NCBI RefSeq assembly: GCF_022179345.1
Contig: NZ_BPQR01000027.1
Coordinates: forward strand, 1-64,000
DNA from: Methylobacterium jeotgali
GTDB taxonomy: Bacteria > Pseudomonadota > Alphaproteobacteria > Rhizobiales > Beijerinckiaceae
Reading direction: 5' to 3'
DNA: 64,000 bases
In this document: positions 47,586-56,394 of the stretch, in pieces
How the letters are laid out: each line of letters begins with the position of its first letter
Position numbering within the stretch: position 1 is the first letter of the stretch
Notes under the pieces: model-generated
Database searches by the model: none
Seen by the model: the letters and a program-made list of their open reading frames with translations, nothing else
What the model was told of the DNA's origin: nothing
Translations under genes and position numbers: made by a program

Positions 47586-48899
47586 ATGACCACCTTCTCA
47601 CCCCGCGAGATCGTCTCCGAGCTCGACCGCTTCATCGTCGGCCAGGGCGACGCCAAGCGTGCCGTCGCCATCGCGCTGCGCAACCGCTGGCGGCGCCAGC
47701 AGCTGAAAGGGCCGCTGCGCGAGGAGGTGGCGCCGAAGAACATCCTGATGATCGGCCCGACCGGCTGCGGCAAGACCGAGATCGCGCGCCGCCTCGCGCG
47801 GCTCGCCGGGGCGCCCTTCCTCAAGGTCGAGGCCACGAAGTTCACCGAGGTCGGCTATGTCGGCCGCGACGTCGAGCAGATCGTGCGCGACCTCGTGGAG
47901 GTCGGCATCGGCCTCGTGCGCGAGGAGAAGCGCAAGTCCGTGCAGGCGAAGGCGGAGGCCGCGGCCGAGGCGCGCATCCTCGACGCCCTCGTCGGCCCCA
48001 CCGCCAGCCAGGCCACCCGGGAGAGCTTCCGCAAGAAGCTCCGCGACAGCCAGCTCGACGACAAGGAGGTCGAGATCGAGCTCTCCGGCGGCCAGCCCCA
48101 GGGCCTGCCGATGTTCGAGATCCCCGGCATGCCCGGTGCCTCGATGGGTGCGATCAACCTCGGCGACATGCTCGGCAAGGCGTTTGCCGGGGCTAAGGGC
48201 AAGCCCCGCCGCATGACCGTCGCCGACGCCTACGCGCCGCTCCTGGCCGAGGAATCCGACAAGCTCGTCGATTCCGACGCGCTGGTGCAGGAGGCGATCC
48301 GCGAGGTCGAGGACAACGGCATCGTCTTCCTCGACGAGATCGACAAGATCTGCGCCCGCGAGAGTCGCTCCGGCGCCGACGTCTCCCGCGAGGGCGTGCA
48401 GCGCGACCTCCTGCCCCTCATCGAGGGCACGACGGTGGCGACGAAGCACGGGCCGGTGAAGACCGACCACATCCTGTTCATCGCGTCGGGCGCCTTCCAC
48501 GTCTCGAAGCCCTCCGACCTGCTGCCGGAGCTGCAGGGCCGCCTGCCGATCCGCGTGGAGCTGCAACCGCTTACGGTGGAGGACTTCAAGCAGATTCTCA
48601 CCGCCACCGAGGCGAGCCTGCTCAAGCAGACGACCGCGCTGATGGAGACGGAGGGCGTGGAGCTGGTCTTCAGCGAGGACGCCGTCGACGCGCTCGCCCG
48701 CGTCGCCGTGGACGTGAACGGCTCGGTGGAGAACATCGGCGCCCGCCGCCTCCAGACGGTGCTGGAGCGGGTCATCGACGAGATCTCCTTCACCGCCACC
48801 GACCGCTCCGGCGAGCGCATCGCGATCGACGCGGCCTACGTGCGCGAGCGCGTCGCTAACCTCGCCGCCAACGCCGACCTCAGCCGCTTCGTGCTGTGA
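47586..48899 (+). CDS. hslU: HslU (ClpY) AAA+ unfoldase
   Basis: The 437-residue ATPase feeds unfolded proteins into HslV. Walker A is [15 protein letters not shown], the pore loop is in [20 protein letters not shown], the I domain spans about 110-230 with a Gly/Pro-rich loop, Walker B is [11 protein letters not shown] and sensor segments include [12 protein letters not shown] and [14 protein letters not shown]. The C-terminal SRFVL resembles the tail that docks into HslV. The stop overlaps the GTG of the next gene. Confidence 0.97.
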   Translation: MTTFSPREIVSELDRFIVGQGDAKRAVAIALRNRWRRQQLKGPLREEVAPKNILMIGPTGCGKTEIARRLARLAGAPFLKVEATKFTEVGYVGRDVEQIVRDLVEVGIGLVREEKRKSVQAKAEAAAEARILDALVGPTASQATRESFRKKLRDSQLDDKEVEIELSGGQPQGLPMFEIPGMPGASMGAINLGDMLGKAFAGAKGKPRRMTVADAYAPLLAEESDKLVDSDALVQEAIREVEDNGIVFLDEIDKICARESRSGADVSREGVQRDLLPLIEGTTVATKHGPVKTDHILFIASGAFHVSKPSDLLPELQGRLPIRVELQPLTVEDFKQILTATEASLLKQTTALMETEGVELVFSEDAVDALARVAVDVNGSVENIGARRLQTVLERVIDEISFTATDRSGERIAIDAAYVRERVANLAANADLSRFVL

Positions 48900-49765
48900 A
48901 GCCCGGCCCGGCCGGAGCGCCGCCCTCGGCCCTGCTGCCGGTGGCGGCGCTCGTCGCCGGCATGGTCTCGATCCAGGCCGGGGCCTCGCTCGCCAAGTCG
49001 CTGTTTCCCCTCGTCGGGGCGACCGGCGTGACGGCGCTGCGCGTCGGCTTCTCGGCGCTCATCCTCGCCGCGATCTGGCGGCCCTGGCGGCGCTCCGCCA
49101 CCCTGCGGGACATCGGCGCCATCGCCCTCTACGGGGCGGCGCTCGGGGCGATGAACCTGCTGTTCTACCTGTCGCTGCGCACGATCCCCCTCGGGATCGC
49201 GGTGGCGGTGGAGTTCGTCGGCCCCCTCGGCCTCGCCATCGCGGCGTCCCGCCGTGCCGCGGACTTCGCCTTCATCGGGCTCGCGGTGCTGGGGCTCGGC
49301 CTGCTGCTGCCCCTCGACGGCGGGACGGCGCTCGATCCTGCCGGGATCGCCCTGGCGCTCGCCGCCGGCCTGTGCTGGGCGCTCTACATCCTGTTCGGGC
49401 AGCGGGCGGCGCGCATCGATGGCGGGCTCGCCGTCTCTCTCGGGATGAGCGTCGCCGCCCTGGTGACGCTGCCCTTCGGCCTCGTCCAGGCGGGCCAGGC
49501 GCTGCTGTCGCCGGCCGTCCTCGCCCTGGGGCTCGCGGTGGCGGTGCTGTCGAGCGCGCTGCCCTACTCGCTGGAGATGTTCGCCCTCGGCCGCCTCGAC
49601 CGGCAGGTCTTCAGCGTCCTGATGAGCCTGGAGCCGGCGGTGGCCGCGCTCTGCGCGCTCACCCTTCTCGGCGAGCGCCTGACAGCGCTTCAGTGGCTCG
49701 CCATCGGCTGCGTCGTGACGGCCTCGGCCGGGATCGCCGGCCGGAGCCGGCGGCACGCGGCCTGA
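48896..49765 (+). CDS. EamA-family exporter, RhtA-like
   Basis: The 289-residue inner-membrane protein has ten predicted helices in two EamA units. [20 protein letters not shown] is typical of RhtA, the threonine/homoserine exporter, as is [20 protein letters not shown] with [20 protein letters not shown]. The substrate is likely a small amino acid, by analogy. The GTG start overlaps the hslU stop (GTGA), so it is translated with hslVU though unrelated in function. Confidence 0.85.
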   Translation: MKPGPAGAPPSALLPVAALVAGMVSIQAGASLAKSLFPLVGATGVTALRVGFSALILAAIWRPWRRSATLRDIGAIALYGAALGAMNLLFYLSLRTIPLGIAVAVEFVGPLGLAIAASRRAADFAFIGLAVLGLGLLLPLDGGTALDPAGIALALAAGLCWALYILFGQRAARIDGGLAVSLGMSVAALVTLPFGLVQAGQALLSPAVLALGLAVAVLSSALPYSLEMFALGRLDRQVFSVLMSLEPAVAALCALTLLGERLTALQWLAIGCVVTASAGIAGRSRRHAA

Positions 49766-49766
49766 T

Positions 49767-49857
49767 CGGTTTCCGGTTGCTCGGCTCGGCGCTGCGCCTT
49801 CTCTCCTCCCCCTTGCGGGGAGGAGAAGCGCCGACCGAGCCAAGCAACCGGAAACGA
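49767..49857. repeat. Long imperfect inverted repeat between convergent genes
   Basis: The outer arms tttccggttgctcggctcgg and ccgagccaagcaaccggaaa pair almost fully, and the centre is a hairpin, cctcccc-cttg-cggggagg, so the whole 91 bp can fold into one rod. It fills the gap between the EamA and rimM stop codons and probably ends transcription from both sides. Its design recalls repetitive extragenic elements. Confidence 0.75.
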
Positions 49858-49871
49858 TATGAGACGGTCCT

Positions 49872-50567
49872 TCAGGCCGGCTCGTCCTTGGGGCGCGGGC
49901 CCGGCGGATCGAAAAGATCGTCCGGCGCGTCGACGGTGATGCGGCCGCCGGCCACGTCGAGGCTCGGCACGAAGGCCTTGGTGAAGGGCAGGAGCGCGCT
50001 GGCGCCGCCAGCGAGCGGAACGATCTCGAGAAGATCGCCGCCGCCATAGTTCTCGACGCCGCGCAGGCGGCCGATCTCGCGGCCCTGCGGATCGAAGACG
50101 GCGAGCCCGACGAGGTCGGTCGCCAGGAACTCGTCCTCGTCCTCGGGCGCGCCGAGCCTTTCGCGATGCACGTGGAGGGCGATGCGGTTGAGCGCCTCGG
50201 CGGCCTCGCGGCTCGCCACGCCCTTCACCCGCGCGACGAGGATGTCGGGCGCCCCGCCCGGGGCCTGCCGCAGGGACGCGATCTCGAAGAGCCGCCCGTC
50301 GGTCGCGACGAGGGGGCCGTAGCCCGCGATCCCCTTCGGGTCCGCGGTGTAGGACTTGAGGCGGACCTCGCCGGCTAGCCCCTGCGCCCGGCCGAACTCG
50401 CCGAGCAGCACGAGGCCGGAGCCTTCCGGGGCCGCTTGCGGCGGCTCGGGGGCGGCGGGTGGCGGGCGGCGGGCCGAGGTCTCGGCCTCGCCGCTCAGGC
50501 GGCCGGACGGACGCGGACGGCGAGCGCCGTCCCCGCGGAGGGAAGAGCCGGGGGGACGGCGGGTCAT
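49872..50567 (-). CDS. rimM: 16S rRNA processing protein RimM
   Basis: The 231-residue protein assists 30S head assembly and binds ribosomal protein S19. The RimM N-terminal barrel is seen in [20 protein letters not shown] and the PRC-barrel C-terminal part in [39 protein letters not shown]. About 50 residues of Pro/Arg-rich N-terminal extension precede the core, more than in E. coli RimM. It is the last gene of the ffh-rpsP operon here, 10 bp after rpsP; trmD and rplS do not follow. Confidence 0.93.
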   Translation of the reverse strand: MTRRPPGSSLRGDGARRPRPSGRLSGEAETSARRPPPAAPEPPQAAPEGSGLVLLGEFGRAQGLAGEVRLKSYTADPKGIAGYGPLVATDGRLFEIASLRQAPGGAPDILVARVKGVASREAAEALNRIALHVHRERLGAPEDEDEFLATDLVGLAVFDPQGREIGRLRGVENYGGGDLLEIVPLAGGASALLPFTKAFVPSLDVAGGRITVDAPDDLFDPPGPRPKDEPA

Positions 50568-50577
50568 CCTGCGCGCC

Positions 50578-50940
50578 TCAGGCGGCGGCGTCCTCGGCGG
50601 GCGCGGCGGCCTTCTCGGCCCGCTTCTCGGCCCGCTCCTTGGCCTTCTCGCCGGGCTCGGCCTTCTTCGGGTTGTTGCGGGCCGGGCGCTTGGCGAGGCC
50701 GGCGGCGTCGAGGAAGCGCAGGACGCGGTCGGTCGGCTGGGCGCCCTTCTGCAGCCAGGAGGCGATCTTCTCGTTGTCGAGCACCACGCGGGCCGGATCG
50801 TCCTTGGCCTTCATCGGGTCGTAGGCGCCGACCTTCTCGATGAAGCGGCCGTCGCGGGGGGCGCGGGCGTCGGCGACGACGATGCGGTAGTAGGGGCGCT
50901 TCTTGGCGCCGCCGCGGGTGAGGCGGATCTTGAGGGACAT
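50578..50940 (-). CDS. rpsP: 30S ribosomal protein S16
   Basis: The 120-residue protein begins [20 protein letters not shown] and has [13 protein letters not shown], the S16 core of about 80 residues. A charged Ala/Lys/Glu tail ([20 protein letters not shown]) extends it, as usual in Rhizobiales. Its ATG overlaps the stop of the chorismate mutase gene by one base (TGATG). Confidence 0.97.
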   Translation of the reverse strand: MSLKIRLTRGGAKKRPYYRIVVADARAPRDGRFIEKVGAYDPMKAKDDPARVVLDNEKIASWLQKGAQPTDRVLRFLDAAGLAKRPARNNPKKAEPGEKAKERAEKRAEKAAAPAEDAAA

Positions 50941-51287
50941 CAGTCTTTCCTTTCGGTGCTTTGAATGAGATCGGCGTTCTGATCGACGCTTTCGGCGATC
51001 GTCCGGTGGTGCCGAATGACTTCCTTGACCACGAAGGCGAGGAACTTCTCGGCGAAATCGGGGTCGAGCTTGGCCTCGACCGCGAGGTTTCTCAGGCGTT
51101 TGACCTGACGCGCCTCCCGGCCCGGATCGGAGGGAGGCAGGCCCTTGCGGGCCTTCAGCTCGCCGACCCGCTGCGTGCAGCGGAAACGCTCGGCGAGCAG
51201 ATGGATCAGCGCGGCATCGAAGTTGTCGATGCTCTCGCGCAGGCCCGCCAGTTCGGGGTCGACCCCCTGCGCGGACAGGATCGTCAC
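50940..51287 (-). CDS. Chorismate mutase, AroQ type
   Basis: The 115-residue all-helical protein converts chorismate to prephenate for Phe and Tyr. AroQ motifs are [40 protein letters not shown] with active-site Arg and Lys, and [18 protein letters not shown]. It sits inside the translation operon between ffh (four-base overlap) and rpsP (one-base overlap), a known Rhizobiales order with no clear functional reason. Confidence 0.92.
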   Translation of the reverse strand: MTILSAQGVDPELAGLRESIDNFDAALIHLLAERFRCTQRVGELKARKGLPPSDPGREARQVKRLRNLAVEAKLDPDFAEKFLAFVVKEVIRHHRTIAESVDQNADLIQSTERKD

Positions 51288-52864
51288 TTCTTCTTGCCCG
51301 GCAGGAAGCCGCCGAGGCCCGGCAGTTTGGCGCCGCCCAGGCCCGGCAGGCCCGGCATCTTCGGCATGCCGCCGCCGAGGCCCGGCGGCATCGGCGGAAG
51401 CTTGCCGCCGAACTGCTTCTCCAGCGCCGCGATCTGCTCCGGGCTCGGCTCGGGCATCCCCGGCGGCAGGCCCGGCATGCCGCCGCCCATCCCCCCTCCC
51501 ATGCCCGGCATGCCCCCGCCGCCGAGCCCGAACATCGAGCCCAGTGCCTGTCCGATGCCGCGCTTGCCCGAGCCCATCGCCTTCATCATGTCGGCCATGG
51601 TCCGGTGCATCTTGAGGAGCTTGTTGATCTCCTCGACCTTGACGCCGGCGCCTGCCGCGATGCGCTTCTTGCGGGAGTTCTTGAGGAGGTCGGGGTTCCT
51701 GCGCTCCCCCGGCGTCATCGAGGAGATGATCGCCCGCTGGCGCTTGAACATCCGCTCGTCGAGGTTGGCGCCCTCGACCTGCTTCTTGATCTGGCCCATG
51801 CCCGGCAGCATGCCCATGAGGCCGCCGATGCCGCCCATCTTCTCCATCTGGCCGAGCTGCATGGACAGGTCTTCGAGATCGAACTTGCCCTTCCGCATCT
51901 TCTCGGCGGTGCGAAGGGCCTGTTCCTGATCGATCGTCTCCGCCGCCTTCTCGACGAGCGAGACGATGTCGCCCATGCCGAGGATGCGGTTGGCGACGCG
52001 GGCGGGATGGAACTCCTCCAGCGCGTCGACCTTCTCGCCGACGCCGACGAGCTTGATCGGCTTGCCCGTGACGGCGCGCATGGAGAGCGCCGCGCCGCCG
52101 CGGGAATCGCCGTCCATGCGGGTGAGCACGATGCCGGTGACGCCGAGGCGCTCGTCGAAGGCCCGCGCCGTGTTGACCGCGTCCTGGCCGGTGAGCGCGT
52201 CGGCGACCAGCAGCACCTCGTGGGGCTTGGTGGCCGCCTTCACCTCGGCGGCCTCGTTCATGAGGCTCTCGTCGACCGTGGTGCGGCCGGCGGTGTCGAG
52301 CATCACCACGTCGAAGCCGCCGAGCCGGGCCGCGTCCATGGCCCGCCTCGCGATCTGCACCGCCGACTGGCCGGCGACGATCGGCAGGCTCTCGACCTCG
52401 ACCTGCTTGGCGAGGACCGCGAGCTGCTCCATCGCCGCCGGGCGGCGGGTGTCGAGGGAGGCGAGCAGCACCCGGCGCTTCTCGCGGCCCGACAGGCGCC
52501 GGGCGATCTTGGCGGTGGTGGTGGTCTTGCCCGAGCCCTGGAGGCCGACCATCAGGATGGCGACGGGGGCGGGCGCGTTGAGGTCGATCACCTCGGCCTC
52601 GGCGCCGAGCATCGCCACGAGCTCGTCGTTGACGATCTTGACGACCATCTGCCCCGGCGTGACCGATTTCAGCACGGTCGCGCCGACGGCCTTCTCCCGG
52701 ACCCGGTCGACGAAGCCGCGCACCACCTCCAGCGCCACGTCGGCTTCCAGCAGCGCGCGGCGCACCTCGCGCATGGCGGCGGTGACGTCGGCCTCGGTCA
52801 GCGCGCCGCGGCGCGTCAGCCCGGAAAGGATGCCGGACAGGCGGTCGGACAAGCCCTCGAACAT
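51284..52864 (-). CDS. ffh: Signal recognition particle GTPase Ffh (SRP54)
   Basis: The 526-residue protein binds 4.5S RNA and signal sequences and docks ribosomes at FtsY. The N domain (1-90) leads to a G domain with [38 protein letters not shown] and [13 protein letters not shown]; the M domain (about 295-430) is Met-rich with [21 protein letters not shown] Gly/Met/Pro-rich tail of some 80 residues follows, longer than in E. coli. It is first in the operon with chorismate mutase, rpsP and rimM. Confidence 0.97.
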   Translation of the reverse strand: MFEGLSDRLSGILSGLTRRGALTEADVTAAMREVRRALLEADVALEVVRGFVDRVREKAVGATVLKSVTPGQMVVKIVNDELVAMLGAEAEVIDLNAPAPVAILMVGLQGSGKTTTTAKIARRLSGREKRRVLLASLDTRRPAAMEQLAVLAKQVEVESLPIVAGQSAVQIARRAMDAARLGGFDVVMLDTAGRTTVDESLMNEAAEVKAATKPHEVLLVADALTGQDAVNTARAFDERLGVTGIVLTRMDGDSRGGAALSMRAVTGKPIKLVGVGEKVDALEEFHPARVANRILGMGDIVSLVEKAAETIDQEQALRTAEKMRKGKFDLEDLSMQLGQMEKMGGIGGLMGMLPGMGQIKKQVEGANLDERMFKRQRAIISSMTPGERRNPDLLKNSRKKRIAAGAGVKVEEINKLLKMHRTMADMMKAMGSGKRGIGQALGSMFGLGGGGMPGMGGGMGGGMPGLPPGMPEPSPEQIAALEKQFGGKLPPMPPGLGGGMPKMPGLPGLGGAKLPGLGGFLPGKKK

Positions 52865-52895
52865 GCTCAGAGCGTCCCGACTGGAGAGGTGCGGC

Positions 52896-53129
52896 TCACT
52901 GGTGGAGCCCGGCGTTCTCGACGCGGCGCGCCCTGAGCGCGTCCTCGAAGGCGTCGACGGCCCGCGCGAACCGGTCCCGGCACGCCGGATCGCAGAAGCC
53001 GACCACGGCGCCGTTGTAGAGCGTCAGCGCGTCGGCCGCGATCGGCTTGCCCGACCAGGGGCAATGCGTGTTCACGGCATCCTCGATGCGCAGCGCCGGG
53101 GCGTCTCTGGTCCGGGTCTCGGCTGTCAC
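52896..53129 (-). CDS. Small CPWSGKP / TRASH-like protein, often mislabelled glutathione S-transferase
   Basis: The 77-residue protein has APALRIEDAVNTHCPWSGKP, then VVGFCDPACRDRFARAVDAF, with three cysteines (CPW and CDPAC) arranged as in YHS/TRASH-like metal-binding modules. Homologues in Rhizobiales are often called glutathione S-transferase, but no thioredoxin fold could fit this length. A role in metal sensing or handling is inference. The GTG at 53129 has gaagga five bases upstream and gives a compact domain; the longer frame to 53309 adds an Arg-rich lead. Confidence 0.65.
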   Translation of the reverse strand: MTAETRTRDAPALRIEDAVNTHCPWSGKPIAADALTLYNGAVVGFCDPACRDRFARAVDAFEDALRARRVENAGLHQ

Positions 53130-53405
53130 GGCGTCCTTCGGTTTCGCGTCGGCGATCCGGAAAAGCCGTGCCGCCAACGCGAAGCACGCCCGAGGGCGCG
53201 CACGCGCTGTCGGGCGTTGGCCTCCAGCCTCTCGGGCCGGTCGGCTTCGTGTCGACGCCGGGCGTCGGATCGGGGAACGGGCCATAAGCGGGCCGGACGG
53301 GGAAGTCAAACCCGGCCGATCCGGGACGGCGGGTGGGCGTTAAGATTTACCCTTCGTTAAGCATGATCTGATGGGATGAGGACGACCGAGAGGAAATCTT
53401 CACCG

Positions 53406-53852
53406 ATGGCCGAACCTGCCCGCCACGCCACCCATCACGAGGCCGGCGGCCGTCCGGCCACCGCACCCCTGCGGGACTGGCTCGCCGCCATCCGCGCCCA
53501 GGCCGTCTCCGCGGCCGAGGAGCCCGTGCAGGAGCGCGGGGAGCCGGATCGGGGGGGCTGGGCGCCCCGCCTCGTCGAGACCGCGCCGGAGACGGTCGCG
53601 GCGCCCGCCGCCGAGGCCGCCCGCGACCCCGACATCACCGAGCTGATGGCCGAGAACATGCTGCTCAAGGCGCAGCTGCGCATCGAGGGCGAGCGCTACG
53701 CCGAGATCCAGGCGATGCTCGCCGACGAGCTGCGCGACCTGCGCCGCCACGTCGAGTCCGAGATGCAGGCGCTGGCCGAGATCCGCGAGGAGCGCGACCT
53801 CTGGCAGGCCCGGGCCGAGGCGCTGGCCCAGCCCCTCTTCCAGAAGCGCTGA
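53406..53852 (+). CDS. Coiled-coil hypothetical protein
   Basis: The 148-residue protein has a His/Ala-rich N terminus, a Pro/Glu-rich linker and a C-terminal coiled coil of about 65 residues (ITELMAENMLLKAQLRIEGE on to LAEIREERDLWQARAEALAQ). No membrane segment is present. I recognise no named family; it may be a scaffolding or cell-division-type accessory protein of the Rhizobiales, but nothing shows this. The ATG at 53406 has gaggaaa upstream at good distance; an ATG at 53376 would add ten residues. It is the last ordinary chromosomal gene before the prophage. Confidence 0.65.
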   Translation: MAEPARHATHHEAGGRPATAPLRDWLAAIRAQAVSAAEEPVQERGEPDRGGWAPRLVETAPETVAAPAAEAARDPDITELMAENMLLKAQLRIEGERYAEIQAMLADELRDLRRHVESEMQALAEIREERDLWQARAEALAQPLFQKR

Positions 53853-53853
53853 G

Positions 53854-53894
53854 CGCGCTTCCGCAAACGATCCTGGATTCGGAAAAGAGCGCGC
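53854..53894 (+). terminator. Hairpin after the coiled-coil gene
   Basis: gcgcgcttccg (53854-53864) pairs with cggaaaagagcgcgc (53880-53894) with a small bulge, directly after the stop codon. It is a likely terminator though no long T-run follows. Confidence 0.5.
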
Positions 53895-53959
53895 CGGCAT
53901 CGACCGGGCGCCGGGCCGGATCGGGAGACTTGGGTCTCGAAGACCTTGGGAGAAAAGCC

Positions 53960-53987
53960 GAAGGGCCGCCCCATTGGGCGGCCCTTC
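53960..53987. terminator. Second hairpin near the prophage edge
   Basis: A perfect 12-bp stem, gaagggccgccc with gggcggcccttc, closes a four-base loop. On the minus strand ggcttttctcc follows, so it can end leftward transcription; on the plus strand ttccattgcc follows. It is preceded by the cttgggtctcgaa motif that also occurs near 23554. Confidence 0.7.
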
Positions 53988-54212
53988 CATTGCCGAACCG
54001 CGGTCCGGCCGAAGCTGTCTCGTGCCCGAGCGCCCTAGAGGGAGGCGCCGGAGGCGACGGTCCAGGTCCGGTGAGCCGACGACCGCGGCTGATGACAATG
54101 AGTTATCCCGAAATCCAATCTTTACAGCAACTTAGCGCACGGCGCCGTGCGATATGCCGGCGATCTCATGCGATCGTCGCACGGAACAACTGCGCCGAGG
54201 GTCGCACGAAAA

Positions 54213-54237
54213 TGGCCCGGCGAGGGACGCCGGGCCA
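54213..54237 (-). terminator. Terminator of the prophage late operon
   Basis: A perfect 10-bp stem, tggcccggcg with cgccgggcca, closes an aggga loop and is followed on the minus strand by ttttcgtgc. It lies 34 bp past the stop of the last prophage gene and marks the end of the lysis cassette. Confidence 0.85.
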
Positions 54238-54271
54238 GTGGGAGGAAACGCCGCCTTGGGGGGCCGCAGGG

Positions 54272-54676
54272 TCACTCTACATCGCCCCGCCGGCGGTTAA
54301 GCGGGCCGCCTGGCCGGTCGACCATCGGCGCGCCGTGCTCGCGGACGAACCGACGCATCAGCTCCATCGTCGCCCGGTCCTCGAGCTCATGCTCGAACTC
54401 GACGCGCTCGGCCTGAGCGCGCAGCAGCCGGTTGTTCTCCGCGACCTCGATGCTCAGCGCCGACATGGTGTTGGCCAGCAGCTCGAATTCCTTGCTCTGC
54501 GTCAGGCAGGGCGCCCCGGCCACCTGCATGGCGACCACACGCCCGTCCGGATCGCCGCGGCGTCCCTTCGCCGCCTCCTGTTTGTAGGCAAGGAAGGCGG
54601 TGACGATCGCCACCAGGCCGCCGCTCCCGATGAGCGTCACGATCGCGCTGATCGCCTGCTCGGCCGTGACGCTCAT
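54272..54676 (-). CDS. Prophage small membrane-anchored protein, possible spanin or holin accessory
   Basis: The 134-residue protein has one membrane helix near the N terminus (about 8-30: AISAIVTLIGSGGLVAIVTA) and a long helical tail with NTMSALSIEVAENNRLLRAQ and EHELEDRATMELMRRFVREH. This topology fits an inner-membrane spanin (Rz-like) or a small holin accessory protein. There is no sequence match I can name. The ATG at 54676 overlaps the upstream gene's stop by four bases (ATGA). It is the last gene of the late operon. Confidence 0.6.
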   Translation of the reverse strand: MSVTAEQAISAIVTLIGSGGLVAIVTAFLAYKQEAAKGRRGDPDGRVVAMQVAGAPCLTQSKEFELLANTMSALSIEVAENNRLLRAQAERVEFEHELEDRATMELMRRFVREHGAPMVDRPGGPLNRRRGDVE

Positions 54677-55119
54677 CGTGCGTTCGCAGCTCGCCGTGTG
54701 AAGGCCCGAGAATGGTAGCCGTCCGCGGCCGACCGCCAGATGCACATGACCTCGAAGACCATGAGAACGGGATACCAGCTAAAGCCCGCGAAAGGCGGCG
54801 CGCCCGGCATGGTCAGGAACAGGTAGGCCAGCACCAGCCACCACACGAACCCGAGCATGGCGCAGAACGCCCGGATCGCCGGCGTCCGCCGGTGCGCGCC
54901 GTTCACGTAGAGCGCCGCCGCCCGGATCAGGCCGATGCTGACCGACCAGGCGCCCCACACGCTCTCGCCGGCGATCGCCGCGAGGAGCGCGTATTGCGGG
55001 CTCTTGAACGTGTCCCAGGGCATGAGGAGCCAACCGCCCCAGGCCAGCATCAGCGCCGTGAACAGCCACTCGATCGCCCGATCGGGGTAGGCGGCCGAAT
55101 GGCCGTTGCGGTCGACCAT
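54673..55119 (-). CDS. Prophage membrane protein, holin candidate
   Basis: The 148-residue protein has four predicted membrane helices: AIEWLFTALMLAWGGWLLMP, YALLAAIAGESVWGAWSVSI, FCAMLGFVWWLVLAYLFLTM and FSWYPVLMVFEVMCIWRSA. Both ends are charged. Placed between the endolysin and the spanin-like gene, it is the best holin candidate, the protein that would open the inner membrane for endolysin release. This rests on position and topology, not on a named family. Its start overlaps the endolysin stop by one base. Confidence 0.6.
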   Translation of the reverse strand: MVDRNGHSAAYPDRAIEWLFTALMLAWGGWLLMPWDTFKSPQYALLAAIAGESVWGAWSVSIGLIRAAALYVNGAHRRTPAIRAFCAMLGFVWWLVLAYLFLTMPGAPPFAGFSWYPVLMVFEVMCIWRSAADGYHSRAFTRRAANAR

Positions 55120-56372
55120 CAGAAGACCGCCGCCCTGATCTTGGCGATGCCGTCCGCCAGGCCCACGATCGCCTTCCAGACGAGGACGGCGCAGAGGGCG
55201 CCGACGAGCCAGGGCCAGTGCGCCCCGACGAACGCGGCGACGCTCGCGCCCTTCGTGGCCCAGGCGTCGGCCGTGTCGAGATAGCCGTTGAAGCGGTCGA
55301 CCGTGGCGCCGGCCTTGTCGAAGACGCCGGCGCCGCCGGCCACGCTGGCGAACAGGCCCGCGAGGCCGGTGGCGCCGACCGTGACGTTGGGCGCCATGAC
55401 CTCCGGCCGGTAGCGGATCGCCTCCGGCAGCTTCATCGCGCCGCGGCTCGCCGAGACGGGCCGCTGCCCGAAGCTGTAGAGGCCGGTCAGGAAGGCGCTG
55501 TCCAAGCCGCCGTCGCCGAGCCCGTTATCCTTGCGGGCGGCCGCCACCGCGTCGCGGAACTCGATGCTGTCCACGCCGTCGAGCCGGCCGACGCGGTAGT
55601 AGTTGAGCTGCCGCAGCCGCTCCTGCACGCGGTAGACAGTCGGGTCGCCCTTCGTCGGCGAGGCCACCGGCACCGCCGCGGCCGCCGGCTGCGAGCGCCC
55701 GAATAGGGATCTGAGCCGGCCGAGGAAGCCGGCGGCCGGCGGGCCGGCGGGCTGCACGAGCTGCGGTGCCTCGACGGGCGCGACCGCTGCCGGCACCGGC
55801 GCGGCCTCGGCCTGGCTCGCGCCGGCCGGCCTGATCTCGGTGAGCAGCGCCTCGATAGCCTCCGGCGTGACGAGGGCGTGGTTCTGCCCGTCGCCGGCGT
55901 AGTAGCTTTGCCCGCGCTCGACCTTGCGGTGCTGCCCCTTGCAGGCGCGCAGCACTGGGAAGCTCGCCCATTCCTTCGCGAGGTTCAGGCCGAAGGCCGT
56001 CACGCTCAGGCGTCCCGCCATGAACCGGCTGTAGCCGCGACGCTCGAGCAGGTGGAAGCCCATGGCGTCCTGCAGGGCGGGATCGAAGCGCTCGCGGCCG
56101 CTCAACCCCATCTCGCCCTTGATGTCCTCGAGGGTGCGCGGGGCGTCGAGGGTGTTGCGCATGAACTGGTAGAAGCCGGCGGCCGAGCTGCCGTAGGCTT
56201 TCGTCCAGCTCGGCCCGGCCGCCACGACCTCATCGAAGGTCATCGACGTGAGCGGCTTCGGCAGCTTGCTCTGGTTGTTGCCGTAGATGGTGTCGTAGCC
56301 CCGCGGCGCCTCGGTGTGGCCGATGAAGCCGAGGAGCCTGCGAGCCGGCGCGGGGATGGCGGGATAAGTCAT
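55119..56372 (-). CDS. Prophage endolysin: muramidase with peptidoglycan-binding domain and C-terminal anchor
   Basis: The 417-residue protein has an N-terminal lysozyme-like domain (about 10-180) with LLGFIGHTEAPRGYDTIYGN, where E21 may be the catalytic acid, GSSAAGFYQFMRNTLDA, LQDAMGFHLLERRGYSRFMA and NLAKEWASFPVL, a pattern like GH104 phage muramidases. An Ala/Pro linker leads to a PG_binding_1-type domain (about 247-300: PTVYRVQERLRQLNYYRVGR). Near the C terminus a membrane helix is predicted (WPWLVGALCAVLVWKAIVGL). It would degrade peptidoglycan at lysis. The ATG at 56372 has gaggagaca upstream; an ATG at 56450 is out of keeping with the domain start. Confidence 0.82.
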   Translation of the reverse strand: MTYPAIPAPARRLLGFIGHTEAPRGYDTIYGNNQSKLPKPLTSMTFDEVVAAGPSWTKAYGSSAAGFYQFMRNTLDAPRTLEDIKGEMGLSGRERFDPALQDAMGFHLLERRGYSRFMAGRLSVTAFGLNLAKEWASFPVLRACKGQHRKVERGQSYYAGDGQNHALVTPEAIEALLTEIRPAGASQAEAAPVPAAVAPVEAPQLVQPAGPPAAGFLGRLRSLFGRSQPAAAAVPVASPTKGDPTVYRVQERLRQLNYYRVGRLDGVDSIEFRDAVAAARKDNGLGDGGLDSAFLTGLYSFGQRPVSASRGAMKLPEAIRYRPEVMAPNVTVGATGLAGLFASVAGGAGVFDKAGATVDRFNGYLDTADAWATKGASVAAFVGAHWPWLVGALCAVLVWKAIVGLADGIAKIRAAVF

Positions 56373-56394
56373 GGTGTCTCCTCGTCTCAGATAT

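Noticed and set aside
53930..54718. Plus-strand ORF across the prophage junction
   Set aside because: It runs through two hairpin terminators and antisense to the spanin-like gene, with no family match.
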